Notes: a model not told the origin generated them from the letters alone. 64,000 nucleotides of DNA from Theristus sp. LFF4_11 (GCA_030248135.1 JASANC010005093.1:1-64000), one strand, 5' to 3'. Counted from the first letter of the stretch, positions 34,363 through 55,385 are shown. Program-made: numbers and translations.

Positions 34363-34985
34363 GGGTTGTTAAAAAAAACAAAAATCGTCATTTTTGTTTT
34401 TTTTTAAAAAAAAAAATTTTTTTTTTAAAAAAAAAAATTTCAAAAATCAAAGTTGTGCTAAATCAATCAGGGAGTCCGAAGAACCACATATGATATGCAA
34501 GCGCCTCCCGAATGACACCCGTATGGCGGAACTTTGCAGATTTTGTTTTGGTGACCTCAATTACCCCTTTTCCAAACCGTCACCATGCCTCTTCTTGTGT
34601 TTTGACCTCCAAAACGTCACTAATTGTCCCCAGCTAAGCTAATGCTAAAGTGAAGACAAACATACCGTCTTGAAATTCGATCAATTCTTCTGATGGTGTC
34701 GCGACGACACGACACGAAGCAGCAACCAGACAACGTAGCGCTTGCAAACGGTGCAGCGAGCACAATCGGACGCTCTGCGAGGCTAATCGTCACCTTATCT
34801 GCATCGGAAATGGTAGGCTAAGCTTTGGGACGCTCAAAAACTTCATCGCAGATGTTGTCGAAGCCTAAAATCAGTCGGTAAAACGGCCCAAAATCGACTG
34901 CTAAAGGTTTTACGAGGTATAATCAAAGAAAATTTTTGTTGAACTTTCGAAAAATTGTGCCAAAATTGAGGTTTTCAGAGCATAT
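34363..34985. repeat. Dispersed repeat, inverted partner of 1301-1905
   Basis: Reverse complement of the first copy from AGGGTTGTT to GAGGTTTTCAGAGCA. An ORF of ~80 codons inside one copy is also open in part of the other, but has no recognisable domain. Confidence 0.85.
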
Positions 34986-35290
34986 TAGAGAAAAATTTTT
35001 CGAATTTTTTTTTTTAAAAAAAAAAATCGGCATTTTTGTTTTTTTTTTAATCACTTTTTTTTTTAAAAAAAAAAATTTTCATTTTTGTTTAACAACCCTA
35101 CTTCGGTACTGACCGTGAGGGGGGGTGCGATCCCGTGTTTTCTCGCGGAGGGGGGTGGGGGGGAGTCTAGTACCCGTGTCGAGGTAAAGGGGGGGGAGGG
35201 GGGGTACACGGGTATCTGCCCGTGCACGGGCAGGATTTTTGACTGAGGGGGGGTGCCCCCCCCCCCCCCCACCCCCCCGCACTTTCGCTA
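34986..35290. repeat. A/T then G/C homopolymer block upstream of SRP54
   Basis: T and A runs to about 35085, then AACAACCCTAC, then G runs and a final C run at about 35257-35277. It ends roughly 160 bp before the SRP54 start codon. Confidence 0.65.
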
Positions 35291-35438
35291 CTGTTGAAGT
35301 ACTGGACTTGGTTGAAGTACTTTTCAGAATTTTTCAGAATTTTTTTGCCAAAACCAAATGACAGCCGCTGGCTTGGTTACGTTCGCCGCCGGTGACAGAA
35401 AATTGCTTTAGTTAGCGTCTTTCATTAGCGTCATCGTC

Positions 35439-43973
<8,535 letters not shown>

Positions 43974-44846
43974 TGCTGGATTGAGTGATTGATTCGGTTG
44001 TTGATGTGAATCGTTGATTGTCTGGTTGATGGCACGTTTGTGTATGATGGATGAGCAAACTGGGTGATTGGTTGGTTGGTTCGAAATTGACCTGATTCGT
44101 TGGTTTAGGTATAGTTGAGTGGTCCGAGTGGTGAAAACTCTTTGACACTGCTGAGGGTTTTTTGAAAATCGTGCTTGGATCTTCTTGACTGATTGTTCTG
44201 CGCACTTTTCTTTCGTGATCGTTGGGGCAGATGATCCTCTACCAAAAATATCAGTTTGGTATCCTCGTTCTAACGACTGAGAAACGTGCAGTGAAATGGC
44301 GTCGAGACCGAATACGGTATATACCATACCACACGAGAGCGAGTACGGTATATACCATAGCACACGCCACCCAGTGCATTCAGTTGCAAACCAGCCAATC
44401 ACCTCGCAGCTTATGAACTTGTTTTTCGGCCTTTGAGTCTAATTTCTTTTTGTTTTCATTTTCGTTTGCACACTGATTTCGACGTGGACATTCTCGAATT
44501 GTGATACTAAGAATTGAAAGAAAACTGATAAACTCGTGAATGAATCTGTTTTTTTTCTGTTGTTGTTGCTGTTTCAGCCCCTGCGTTTTTCTGTATTTAT
44601 CAATTGTTGTGAAATAATGTCTGAAAAAGATTTCTTATTCTGGCGGTGAAATAAAAAATGTATAGCAAAACAAACTTGCTTTTGAATGGATTTGGGTCAC
44701 TTGAAATTTGGCGTGAATCCGTTTAGTGTATACGGACGAAAAAAAACTTATTTTATTTGAAAAGTCAATTATTTTTTTCGCAATTAGAGTTTACGGTGCA
44801 AAGCGTATTCTTCAGTAGTCAATCGTGGTTTACCAATTGGCATACG
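43974..44846. other. Intergenic, SRP54-TAF1B
   Basis: Holds the SRP54 3' UTR and TAF1B promoter region. A family B relative at 44300-44365 has two copies of TACGGTATATACCATA. AATAAA at 44650. Confidence 0.5.
44300..44365. repeat. Foldback family B fragment
   Basis: GGCGTCGAGACCGAATACGG followed by tandem TACGGTATATACCATA palindromes. Confidence 0.6.
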
Positions 44847-47800
44847 ATGTCGTCGTTGACATGCCCCAGTTGCGGGTCGGAGTCCGTGCGACATTTGGAA
44901 GGCACCAGCTACTGTTTGGTGTGCCATGAGCAGTTCCAGGTGAGTCGTATCTGATATTATAACGGTTTACAACATAAAAGTGATGAAACAAGCGCTGTTT
45001 GTTAGTTGTACAACGACAAGGGAGTTCCGATTTTTTGGTGCGCGACAGATTCACCTATTAACAGTACACTCAATAGAACATGAATCTGGCGCGCTTCACT
45101 TCCACTTTCATTCTATTCAAATGGACACGTCATGAAAAATAAAACAATTGAAATAATTTTTCAGGAAACGCAAGAATACGGCGAGAATTATGATGACTCT
45201 GCGAACTACGTCAGTGCGATGGGCGCGCGGATCACGATAAAAGACGGTCGAAAGCGCACAGTGGATGGGGAAACAAAGGAAAAGGATGCTGGAAAAGCAG
45301 ACGAGTTTGCGACGACACAAACAAGGCGGATGCAAGTGATCGCGACGATACTCGGCAGCATCGCAGATCAGCTGATTGAGCACTTCAGGGTGCATCGCGT
45401 TGTGAAGGTGAAGTGCTGCTCTGACTGAAGACCGCATGCTTACTGCAACACTTAAGCGGCGTTCATGAAGCAGTATTCAATGACTGCGCAGCTGTGTTTT
45501 AACACAGCTATGCGATCACCAAATACTGCTTCATGAATGCATCTTTGGTCGATTGTTGTCGAACACAATGATTGCGGTGATTCACTGGCCTTTATTAAAC
45601 CCAATATATTCCGAATTGAATTTACAACGTTACCAAACTCCTGCATTTCTATTTGGTCGAGTTTTTTTTTGCAGGATTGGCTTCTGCGGTCATTCGTCGA
45701 TTTCCTGGCGGTGCAGCGCGTGGCGTTTTGTGACGCCGAAGATTTGACGGCTGGTTGGCAGAAGATTTCACAGATGCACGAGAGGTGAATCCTGGAACTG
45801 GTGGAACTTTTCGGACATTTTTGTTTCCAACGTTCAAGCAATCAACAATTCAGCTCGCTAATTGGAGCTTGGGGCTGTATCAGTGAACGAAGCAATTCAT
45901 GCATGTAGCTTCGGAAAACATCTTGACCACTCGAAAATCACTGATGCGGTGAAATGGCCGCTCTCCACAGGCTAACACTGAAGGGAACTTGGTTGCTTCA
46001 GAAAGCTGATTTGATTGAGCAAGTTGATGCAGTAATAAAGCTTTTACATAAAGCTCAGTCGGAGAACGTTTTTTCTTTGACCAATCATACAGTATGGCCG
46101 AATAAATAAGGCAGTTCATCAAGGCGAGATCAGTCGCAGATCAGGAGTTGTCTTTTTTAGAAATGTCGAGATAATCTCCCAATCCCAATCGTGTGTGCAA
46201 AAAAGAAAGAATGAACAGATGTAGCACGAAGAGTCAATTTGGTTTGAAAAAAAAACACGTCAAATTTGACACACAACTGGGTTTCTGGACGTCTTTTCTT
46301 TCGTTAAAGTTTCGCGCGCTCCTTGCACCCTGAAAAAAGCTGCCATGTTTAATCGGCCATTCCGTACCTTCGGGTTTTTGGATCGAAAACTCTTTCGTAT
46401 TATACAGTCGAACTCTAAATAATAGGCAGTCAATCAGCTGATTGGTTGGTGGTCACGCGATGCATGCTTTATGCACGTGACAGATTCCGCCTCAACAGCA
46501 GTACCTATACAGAAAGCATGCATCACGTCACTATAGCCAATCAGCTGATTGTCTACAATTTAGAGTGCTCGACTGTATGACCAAAAAAGTCCACCGTTTT
46601 TCTGTGCTGCCCAGAAAGCAAGACCACCGCGAGATTGTCGAGGCGACTAGACAGCAGAGTCTCCTGAATTCACTGTTGGTCGGTGAACTGACTGTGTCGT
46701 TGGACATACAGGCGGCTGCTGAGGGCGGAGCTGAGGGCGGAGCTAATGGTGACGTCATGCATGAGGAAAAGATGCCACAGTTGGACGCGAAACTGATGCA
46801 AAGGGTGAGACGTGGTGAAAAAAAACAGTGATTTGATGAAGTACAGTCGAACTCTAAATTATAGGGAATCAGCTGATTGGTTGGCTTACAATATGCATGC
46901 TTTCTGTGCGAACCAAACTCTGTGCCCACAGCAATGCCTGCTCAGAAAGCACACTTACCGTAGTCCTAACCAATCAGCTGATTCGCCATAATTTAGAGTT
47001 CGACTGTAATGTCTTCACTCGCTCGGACGACCGGACATCTTTTGAACTCTGTTGTTGGGACACCGACCATAAATGACGCAAACTGAAAAACAGACACACA
47101 AACGCAAGTGCGTGCCGGTATGTTTGTTTGTTTGTGGCCGTGTGGGCTCGTGTACTATTCCGGCCCGAAGAATTCCGGCCCAGAGAATTCCGGCCCAGAG
47201 AATTCCGGCCCGGAGAATTTTCGCCATCAAGAACAATATTAAACCACACAAAGTGATTTTTGGTAAATAAATTCTTAAGTGATTTTTTTATTTTTGTTTA
47301 GAACTTGCTTGCAGTGACTTGTTGTAGGTTCCTAATCCTAAGCCAAGCCTTTTTGATAAGGTAAAAGAGTCACAAATTTTGTTCATGATAAAAAATTATT
47401 TAAAATTTAAAAAAAATTTATTTGTAGTTTCTTTTTTCCAAAAGGTTTCACTTTCAAAAAAGCAAACAGGACAAACATCATTGAAAATACACTGTAACAT
47501 GTGAACATCGATATTTTTATTTTATTATTTCATTACCAAAATCACTTCGTGTGCTTTAATATTGTTCGTACTGGCGAAAATTCTCCGGGCCGGAATTCTT
47601 CGGGCCGGAATTCTTCAGGCCGGAATTGTACCCCCCCGGCCGTGTGCTGTATTGAAAACGGAAGACACGTTATGTGCAGGTGTGAAACAAGTCTCATAGC
47701 GGTCTTCCGCGCCCGAACCGTATTACCTGTTGCCAGTTTATTTTGTCCATGTTCCTGTTCCACGGATTTCTTTGGTGTACTTTTTGCAGATGGACGCACT

Positions 47801-50313
47801 GCGCGTTCGCGAGCCGCTCGTCTGTTGTCTCGTCTGGCTCGCCTGCGTGCACGCCGGTGCTCGATGGATTTGGATCACGGATATTGCGAGGTGCCAGCGT
47901 TCAATGTTGTTCAAAAACATGGAAGAAATGTGAAAAGCACAGGGATTATCGGATTAGGTTTCAGGATTTTCAGACACCAACTGGTTTTGTGCATGACCAC
48001 CAACGGATCATGTCAGTTGCCTTTATTTGCCTCAAAACAAATCAGTCTGTAATGGCATAAATTGCAAAAAAGGCCATGTGCTTTATTGTTATGTTTCGGT
48101 TTTTAAGGTTTTTTTGCGATTCCAGGTGGTTTCGCGAAGGCCGACTGAAGATCGACCGAATGCAGTGGGCTGACTCGATGGCACTTAGCAACCTCGGCAC
48201 CAAGGATCTAACGTATCGGGATTGGCGGCATCCCGTAACGCCGAACTTTGTTCGTGCCGTTTTTTCTTTACATTAGTAGTTTTAATTGTCCTGTGTTGGT
48301 TTGTCTATGTGTCTTGTTTTATTGTCTTGTGTTGGTTATATTGTCTTGTGTCTTTTTGAAATCGAAACGAACCTGTAGCAAAGACAATTTACGATCGTGT
48401 CGAGACCGAATACGGTGGATACCGTACTCCACGTGTTGTGATTTATGCCAACGTTGATTAAGTTTTATGGTAAAAAATGATCGCAGGCAATCAGCGGCGG
48501 TGATCTGGTGGCAGCGCTGAATGCCACTTGTAAACTCATTGACTACCCTGTAAGACCGATTCAGTTTGATTTCGGCTCGGCCGTGAAACGCCTGTTGTGG
48601 ATTGTCAATCTACCCGGTGGTGACTTTGGTTTTTTGTAGCGTTTTCTGCGTGTTTGTTTCGGCAGCAAGCTGATTGGACGGAGGAGTTCTGCTGAAAACG
48701 ATGCGCGTTTTGCATAATAGGCTTTGCTTCGGTCGCCACAATGATTTAATACAGGCTTATGATAGGGTTTAATTGGATTTTCGGCCTTTTGAACCGTTTT
48801 TTGTTTGTTGCGCTGATCAGCGATCGTAGCAAATACTGCTGCTAACAACCACATCATTCATAATTTGTGCTGCATTCACACTTCAGCAGATCTACACTGC
48901 CGCGTGCACCATCTCTGTCGGCTGCATCCGCCCCGGTGCGCACTAGACCGTGACGTCATCGACCGGTTGTTTCCGTACGCGACCGAATTGTCGTCGGAGT
49001 TCGGCATCAACAATTTGAACGAACCGCTAAAGTGGTCTGATAAAGGTGAGAAGTCAGGAAAGGGAGATTTTTGGGCGCAAGTTATTCGGTGAAGTTTCAA
49101 TGGCGCACACAGAACGCTCTGCGCCACTCGCTCGGTGTAATATTACGGGGTGCCAGTGCGTTTGTTTGATGGATCAGACACACTGGCACACCACATCCAC
49201 ACGCAATAAGCTGTCGCGGTCATAGATGTGTTTTTTGTTTGAGGTATTATTGTCTGACAACTTTACAATCAGCGATAAATCACGTTCATATGAGTAACAA
49301 ACTGATCAACTGATTTTGCTCGACACATTGTAAGTGTCAGGCATATGCACAAGGAAAACCAGTGTCCAAGCCAGCATAGCTGGTCACACAGAAAAAAAAC
49401 CGAAAATCTATTTCTTCAGTGAAACCATCGGATCACGATGAAATTCGCAACGGCTTCGGTCGGTTCACGTTGGAGTGCAAAGCGGCGGCGTACGTTCTGA
49501 TCGCACTGAGACTCACGTTTGGACTGGACGATCAAACGGAGCACCGGTGGTCGAAGGTGGGCACGAGGGAGAGGGCGTAAAGATGAGTCTGTCGCGTCTG
49601 TAGCGCAGGTGTAGGGCTTTCGTCCACCGTTCTGTAGGGGGAAAGTTCGAACCCCGCTGCGGACAAAACACATAATGGAGAAACAAAAGTGACCAATAAC
49701 ATCTAATGGTCTGCTCCCTCCGAGAGTAAATTGGGCTCGGGGCAATATTGCCCGTTTCCGCCGGAGTTTGCTACCTTATGGTATCCGGAACCGGCGCGCG
49801 AACAAATAAAAAAATAAAAATTAAATACACAACGATGTTGTCTCCATTTCAAGATGCATTGGTGTTGATCAGAGTATGCTGACCCTGGTATTACCAGTGA
49901 ACGATTGTTTCAAGCAGGGGGGGGCATGCAAAAACGTAGGAGGGAATCGTACAATTTGAGGAAACCGCTTCAATTTGTGGAAATCGCTGTGCAATTCACG
50001 GTGACTCATTGCTTCGTGGTACACCGTTGCACCGATGTGTGGTGTCTGGTGGCGACCCCATCCAAGGGCATTCGGCCCCTCTCCGCATATGCTTGAAAAG
50101 TCGTATCTTGTTCGTAATAATACAGCGAGCAGTCGAGCACAACGAACGAAACGCGACGCGCAACAAGCGACGACGAAAACAGCGGGCGTTCGTGTTCGAT
50201 GATTGGCTGCACCAGTTGACGCTGCGCGTGGAGCGCGCGCGCTATGGGCCCACGGACACGCTGGTAAACGCCGACACTATGTGCACCTGCCAAATCTGTA
50301 GCAGGCTGTTCAG
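44847..50313 (+). CDS. TAF1B: RNA polymerase I initiation factor TAF1B/Rrn7, exons 1-10
   Basis: Ten phase-consistent exons: 44847-44939, 45165-45407, 45675-45784, 46564-46804, 47790-47890, 48126-48258, 48487-48616, 48887 (or 48890)-49045, 49420-49556 and 50126-50313; about 510 residues before the C-terminal exons. TAF1B is the TFIIB-like subunit of the Pol I core factor that brings Pol I to rDNA promoters. The N-terminal zinc ribbon has CPSC and YCLVC (Cys 6, 9, 23, 26). RRMQVIATILGSIADQL starts the helical region, and LLWIVNLPDLHC and KAAAYVLIALRLTFGLDD match the second cyclin-like fold, including the family's VNLP. FDDWLHQLTLRVERARY follows. The exon 4 acceptor lies inside a MITE end. Exon 8 has a tandem NAG acceptor. 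Introns 2, 3, 4, 6 and 9 hold repeats and intron 10 holds an 8-kb retrotransposon nest. Confidence 0.85.
45452..45548. mobile_element. Palindromic element D in TAF1B intron 2
   Basis: TTAAGCGGCGTTCATGAAGC and its complement, turning at GTTTTAACACAG. Same family as 11756 and 59796. Confidence 0.85.
46403..46576. mobile_element. MITE family A copy whose end forms the TAF1B exon 4 acceptor
   Basis: TACAGTCGAACTCTAAATAA on the left and ACAATTTAGAGTGCTCGACTG on the right, flanked by TA. The right terminus carries two extra bases compared with other copies (AGTGCTCGACTG versus AGTTCGACTG). The AG at 46562-46563 is the acceptor required by reading phase. Confidence 0.85.
46842..47010. mobile_element. 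MITE family A, best-preserved copy, TAF1B intron 4
   Basis: TACAGTCGAACTCTAAATTA to its complement TAATTTAGAGTTCGACTGTA, ~169 bp, with inner ATCAGCTGATTGGTTGG arms. It starts 37 bp after the exon 4 donor. Confidence 0.95.
47157..47637. mobile_element. TIR element with 15-bp subrepeats in its ends, TAF1B intron 4
   Basis: The left arm has about four units of GAATTCCGGCCCRGA followed by GAGAATTTTCGCC and CAATATTAAA. The right arm (about 47525-47637) is the complement: TTTAATATTG, GGCGAAAATTCTCC, then GCCGGAATTCTTC units. About 115-bp arms and a ~250-bp A/T-rich core without ORF. Confidence 0.85.
48393..48440. repeat. Foldback family B fragment in TAF1B intron 6
   Basis: CGTGTCGAGACCGAATACGG then GATACCGTACTCC, itself a short palindrome. 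Confidence 0.65.
49593..49827 (+). mobile_element. tRNA-derived SINE, family 2, in TAF1B intron 9
   Basis: The head GTCTGTAGCGCAGGTGTAGG and AAAGTTCGAACCCCGC give A- and B-box-like words. The body has AAGTGACCAATAACATCTAA, the 3' hairpin CCGGAGTTTGCTACC...GGTATCCGGAACCGG, and an (A/T-rich) AAATAAAAA tail. Confidence 0.85.
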
Positions 50314-50587
50314 GTGTTGTTGTCGTTGTGGAAAAAGTGTCGCAGTGATTTGGCGTAAGACAAATTTGGTGTAGGCGAGCGGTACTTTTTAAAGCCACTT
50401 TCAAAATGCGAACTCTCGCTCACACTTGTTCGAACGCTGATGCGCTGTGTGCCCGACCGATGTGCGAAGTGCCGTGTCAAGTTTTTTTTTTGCTCAATTG
50501 TAGCCTTTTTTATTTTTTGTGCCCGTCGTCATTGTGTATTAGTGGGAACGTTTGTGTTCGTTTTTGGTCGTTACCGCCGTCGAGTTT

Positions 50588-51482
50588 TGTGACGTACTCT
50601 TTTGGTTATGAGGCTGAGAGCGGAAAAAGGCGGCCAGACTTGTTCCGAACTGAAAATGCTAACGCAAAATCACTCACCCTACAAACACAAGAGAGACACA
50701 ATTAAATTTATTGATGGGATCTTTGAGAGATTGAGTTTGCCTACGTCTCACCAAATGATGGATCTAGACGGGTCGAACACTTGTTTAAGAGCTATGCGTG
50801 CACGTGAAAAAAATGATGATGGTTCCAATTTGTATTGGTTGGGCTACCAACCTTCTGATGTATTGTTTTCACAGTACACGTTTGCAACCGGAGTTGCTAT
50901 TTGGTTTGAAGCGACGATATGGTTGAGATGGTGGAAGTTTATTTAAGTCGCAGTAAACTCTTAAATAAGATGAGACAATAATACACAAGTGACAGAACTA
51001 TTTATACAATTTTAAAACCTTCTAGAAAGAGCAGGTCCCACCCCCAAAAGATGCTCATTGGTTAGAAAACGAGACGCAAAAGTTTGTCTAACGGTGAAAC
51101 AGGTTAAAATCTAGTTCGCGCAAGTAAGTGGAGCGCGAACTCCCTTGCGGCAAATTTTTGCGTCTGACTTTCAAGGTAAACTTTGAATGTTTGTTTACAC
51201 GGCAATTAGTGTAATAGCCGTATTAAGAAATTCTCTTCTCCCCCGACAGTTTGGAGTCGCTTGGAGATCGACACTTCATATAGAGACATTACAGTTTTTT
51301 GAACATAACATTACTGCACAAAATATATTACAACAAAAATATCATGACACAGAAATGTGCGCACGGTGATTTCGTGCGCGACATAATTACTGCGCGAAAC
51401 GAGCGAACAGGGCAATTATAATCACAAAAATATTTTCTAAAGTTTTGATGGATGACGCCGTTGCGTCGGCGGTCGCTCTTAC
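50588..51482 (-). repeat. Outer LTR, first piece
   Basis: Matches 57562-58456 almost base for base and stops at the TTAC used as target by the inner element. The 114-codon plus-strand ORF inside is also in the other LTR and has no recognised domain. Confidence 0.9.
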
Positions 51483-54400
51483 TGTGACAAGGCCTACCTA
51501 TTGCTGCGGGAGATTCATTGCAACAATACAAAAATTCTATTCAAAAACTTTTATTTGCGAAGCGCCCGATAAAAAAATACACTGCGAATAACAACTGCGA
51601 ATAACAAAAAAACACAAATGAAACACGTTTTATATCAAAATTTTAGACAAAATAAAAATGAAAAGACATACATACAACAACAAACATTTTAAAAGAATTT
51701 GGATCACAAATAAAAAAAAACATGCGTTAAAAACATGCGTTCTGACGGCGGGCGGGCGTCTTGGCCAAAGGTTTGGTGCATTTTGTCGGCGTGCGTTTGT
51801 CGAATTCACGCGGTTATCTAGAAAAAATAAGAACATTTTTCTAAAGAAGAAGAATGAAAACATTTTGTTTATGCGTTTGTGCGATCAAAAATTTATCTAA
51901 AAAATGCGATGGTGCCATAGAGCTGCCGTAGAGCTAAGCACAAAGCTGGAGATTGCAAGATTGCGTCAAGCGTAGGCATGCCAGTGAGTGTGTGTATACA
52001 GTGATATTACACCGTGCGAGTAATATTACACTGTGCGCGTTAGCGCGATGTTTTGTGCATGTTTTGCACATGGGTGCCAGTGAATGTGAGAGACTGCGTG
52101 TGTTAATGCGAAAGTGCGTTTTAATGCGGGAGTGCGTGTGGTACATTAGATGGTGTGTTTGCGAGTGTGGTACCTTAGATGGTGTGTTTGCGAGACTGTC
52201 CCATGCGAGACTGTCGGGGATGTTACACTCCTGCGTGGCTTAATTTGCGCTTGTCCGCAAGCGCAGCAATTCTTTCAGAGCGGCGAACCTGCGGAAGGCG
52301 CCTTGCGGTTACCGATTGGCTGGCGTGCGATCCGGTGCCTGCGGTATCTCCGGCACTTGCGGGTGGTTCAGCGCCTGCGGTTGGTTCAGCGCCTGCGGTT
52401 GCGGATTCTGCAATTTTTAAGCGGTTTACGTGCACTGTTTCGAGTGGGCTATCACAACCAAAAGGCACAATGCGCGCGTTGGTGTTTGTGAGCGCTGCGA
52501 TTGAAAAGGGTCCCTTCCATTTGGGTGCGAGTTTGAGAGCTACCCCTTTTGGTACTGCTTCCACGCGTAAGTAAACTTTGTCACCTACGTTGAAAGAATG
52601 CGGACGCGAGTTGCGGTTATACTCAGCGACATTTTTCTCACGTCTGACACACCAGTTAGCCTGCGCGGTCTGCCATGCGTCTCGTAGCGATGATTTTAAA
52701 AAATCCAAGTAACTTGGATAATCTACTGCGTATGGAGACGGTGCGAAATCAAACACAGCCTGCGCGGGAGTCGACGGGTTGAAGCCGTAAATGAGTTCAA
52801 AAGGCGTAAAACCTGTCGACTCGTTATGGCTTGTGCGATATGCGTACATTAATAAGTCGACGTGCTGGTCCCACATGTGTTGGCGTTTTTGACAGTAAGT
52901 CGCGATAGCGGTTTTAAGCGTCTTTACTTGGCGTTCTGCCATTCCGTTGCATTGCGGATGCCACCCAGAAGTGGTCTGGCGGTGGACTTCAAAGAGTTTG
53001 CAAGTTTCCTGGACTGTTTTGCTTAGGAAATTGGTACCGCGGTCACTAAGCAATACGCGCATTGCGCCATAGCGAGCGATAAGATCGACCAGACAGTTTG
53101 CCGTGGTCTCTGCGGTCATATCCGGGACAGGGTATGCCTCCGGGAAGCGCGACAGCGCGTCAATGAATAAGATAATGAAGCGATTGCCATTTGCGCTCTG
53201 CGGTAGCGGTCCAATTCCGTCAACATGTACGCGATCAAAGGGGCGCGCGACTAGCGGCAAAATGCCTATTTCAGCGCGCGTGTTCCTTACGTCGTGTTTG
53301 TACAACGCACAGTCGTGACATTGTTTGACATAGCGCAAAACGTCGCGGTACATTCCATCCCAGTGGTACTCTCGTGCGATGCGTCGAAAAGTTTTATCAA
53401 CACCCTGATGTCCAGCCATTGGGACATCATGATTCGTGCGGAGTAACTCTAGGCGCATGTCATATGGGATGACAAGAACTGCGGTGGACTGTCGGTGTAA
53501 GAAACCGACGCGATATAACACTCCACTTAACAGCTCATAGCACGGGCGTTTGCGTTCGATTTGCGTTGCGAGCGCGGGATCATCTGGTAAATTTCCTGTT
53601 TCAATATACTCCATCATTACTCTCAAAGACGGGTCTGCGCGTTGAGCTGCAATCATGCGGTTATGTGCGGTTTCATCTACGACGTCGGTAGCATTCTGGC
53701 CGACTTGAATTTCGTAGTGCGGCTGTTGCGCTTGTGAACTATTTACTTCATGTACCGCACTGAACAGAGCACCATTTTGTTCCATTGGCTCTAACACTTT
53801 ACCTTCAGTGGTATTTGCGTGCTCAATGCGTGACAGCGCGTCTGCTGCTGCGTTTTGCGATCCACGGCAATACCGAATAGTAAGCCGGTACTGCGATAAT
53901 GCGTACGTCCAACGCGCAAGGCGTCCGTCTTTGTGACGCCCGCTCAGAATGAATGTCAGCGGTGCGTGATCTGTGAGTACGATCGTATCCATGCCGTAGA
54001 TATATTGCCTAAACTGATTGCACGCGTACACAATGGCTAGCACTTCCTTTTCACAGGCAGGATAATTCAACTCAGCAGGTTGAAGTACGCGCGATGCGTA
54101 TGCGATCGGATGTAGAGTATCTTCATGCTGTTGCGACAATATTGCACCGATTGCGACGTCGGAAGCGTCCGACTGTATGAAAAATGGCCGATCAAAACGC
54201 GGGTGAACTAGCAACGGCTCTTGCGTCAACAACACTTTCAGTTTCTGAAAGGCTGCTTCTGCGTCTGGATTCCATTTGAAACGCGCGCCCTTATGCGTTA
54301 GTTTGTGCAATGGTGCGGCAATGCGGCCAAAATCCTGGATGTATCTGCGGTAATAATTGCATAAGCCGAGAAACTGACGAACTTGCTTCACCGTGGTCGG

Positions 54401-55259
54401 TGTGGGCCACTCACGGACAACTTTGACCTTGTCCGGATTAGGAGTGATACCCTTTTTCGACACAATGTGTCCGAGAAACGGAACATTGTCGCGACAAAAT
54501 ACACACTTTTCGAGGCTGATCACACTGGTGACCACGCTGGGAGATTCATTGCAACAATACAAAAATTCTATTCAAAAACTTTTATTTGCGAAGCGCCCGA
54601 TTAAAAAAATACACTGCGAATAACAACTGCGAATAACAAAAAAACACAAATGAAACACGTTTTATATCAAAATTTTAGACAAAATAAAAATGAAAAGACA
54701 TACATACAACAACAAACATTTTAAAAGAATTTGGATCACAAATAAAAAAAAACATGCGTTAAAAACATGCGTTCTGACGGCGGGCGGGCGTCTTGGCCAA
54801 AGGTTTGGTGCATTTTGTCGGCGTGCGTTTGTCGAATTCACGCGGTTATCTAGAAAAAATAAGAACATTTTTTTAAAGAAGAAGAATGAAAACATTTTGT
54901 TTATGCGTTTGTGCGATCAAAAATTTATCTAAAAAATGCGATGGTGCCATAGAGCTGCCGTAGAGCTAAGCACAAAGCTGGAGATTGCAAGATTGCGTCA
55001 AGCGTAGGCATGCCAGTGAGTGTGTGTATACAGTGATATTACACCGTGCGAGTAATATTACACTGTGCGCGTTAGCGCGATGTTTTGTGCATGTTTTGCA
55101 CATGGGTGCCAGTGAATGTGAGAGACTGCGTGTGTTAATGCGAAAGTGCGTTTTAATGCGGGAGTGCGTGTGGTACATTAGATGGTGTGTTTGCGAGTGT
55201 GGTACCTTAGATGGTGTGTTTGCGAGACTGTCCCATGCGAGACTGTCGGGGATGTTACA
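51483..55259 (-). mobile_element. Inner Ty3/Gypsy-like LTR retrotransposon, internally deleted
   Basis: Inserted in the outer LTR with TTAC duplicated at 51479-51482 and 55260-55263. Ends are TG...CA (TGTGACAAGG on the left, GATGTTACA on the right). The LTRs are 51483-52227 and about 54539-55259; the second lacks the last ~25 bp and runs straight into mid-RT sequence, so the primer-binding site, gag, protease and the first part of RT are gone. The LTRs show very few differences by eye. Mobility would need proteins from another copy. Confidence 0.9.
52223..54562 (-). pseudogene. Truncated pol: end of RT, RNase H and integrase
   Basis: One open frame of 779 codons on the minus strand. The first residues are encoded by the LTR, then the frame enters RT after the catalytic YxDD: FLGHIVSKKGI and QFLGLCNYYRRYI are the family's thumb/connection blocks. 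RNase H follows (FIQSDASDVAIGAILSQ, ACEKEVLAIVYAC, LTDHAPL), with its Asp/Glu/Asp set. Integrase has the zinc finger (H...H, CHDC), then the DDE core: HVDGIGPL, LLSDRGTNF and NGMAERQVK. The frame ends at the LTR border, its stop overlapping the LTR's first bases. It is open but lacks the RT active site because of the internal deletion, so it is called a broken gene. Ty3/Gypsy order (RT-RH-IN) is clear. Confidence 0.93.
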
Positions 55260-55385
55260 TTACGGTTACGGTAGTTCAGTGCCCTGTTACCGTAGTCGCG
55301 CGCGCTCGCTAACTGTTCGTATAAAGCTCGTTTCTATGGACACAATGACGGCATTGTCCGCAGTGTAGGCCTGCTTCTCGTCACA
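55260..55385 (-). repeat. Outer LTR, second piece
   Basis: Matches 58453-58578 (GGTTACGGTAGTTCAGTGCC to CTCGTCACA). Joining it to 50588-51482 with a single TTAC restores the full LTR seen at 57562. Confidence 0.9.

Noticed and set aside
50602..50946. 114-codon ORF, also at 57576-57920
   Set aside because: Lies wholly inside both LTRs, antisense to the element, no domain; a consequence of the LTR duplication.
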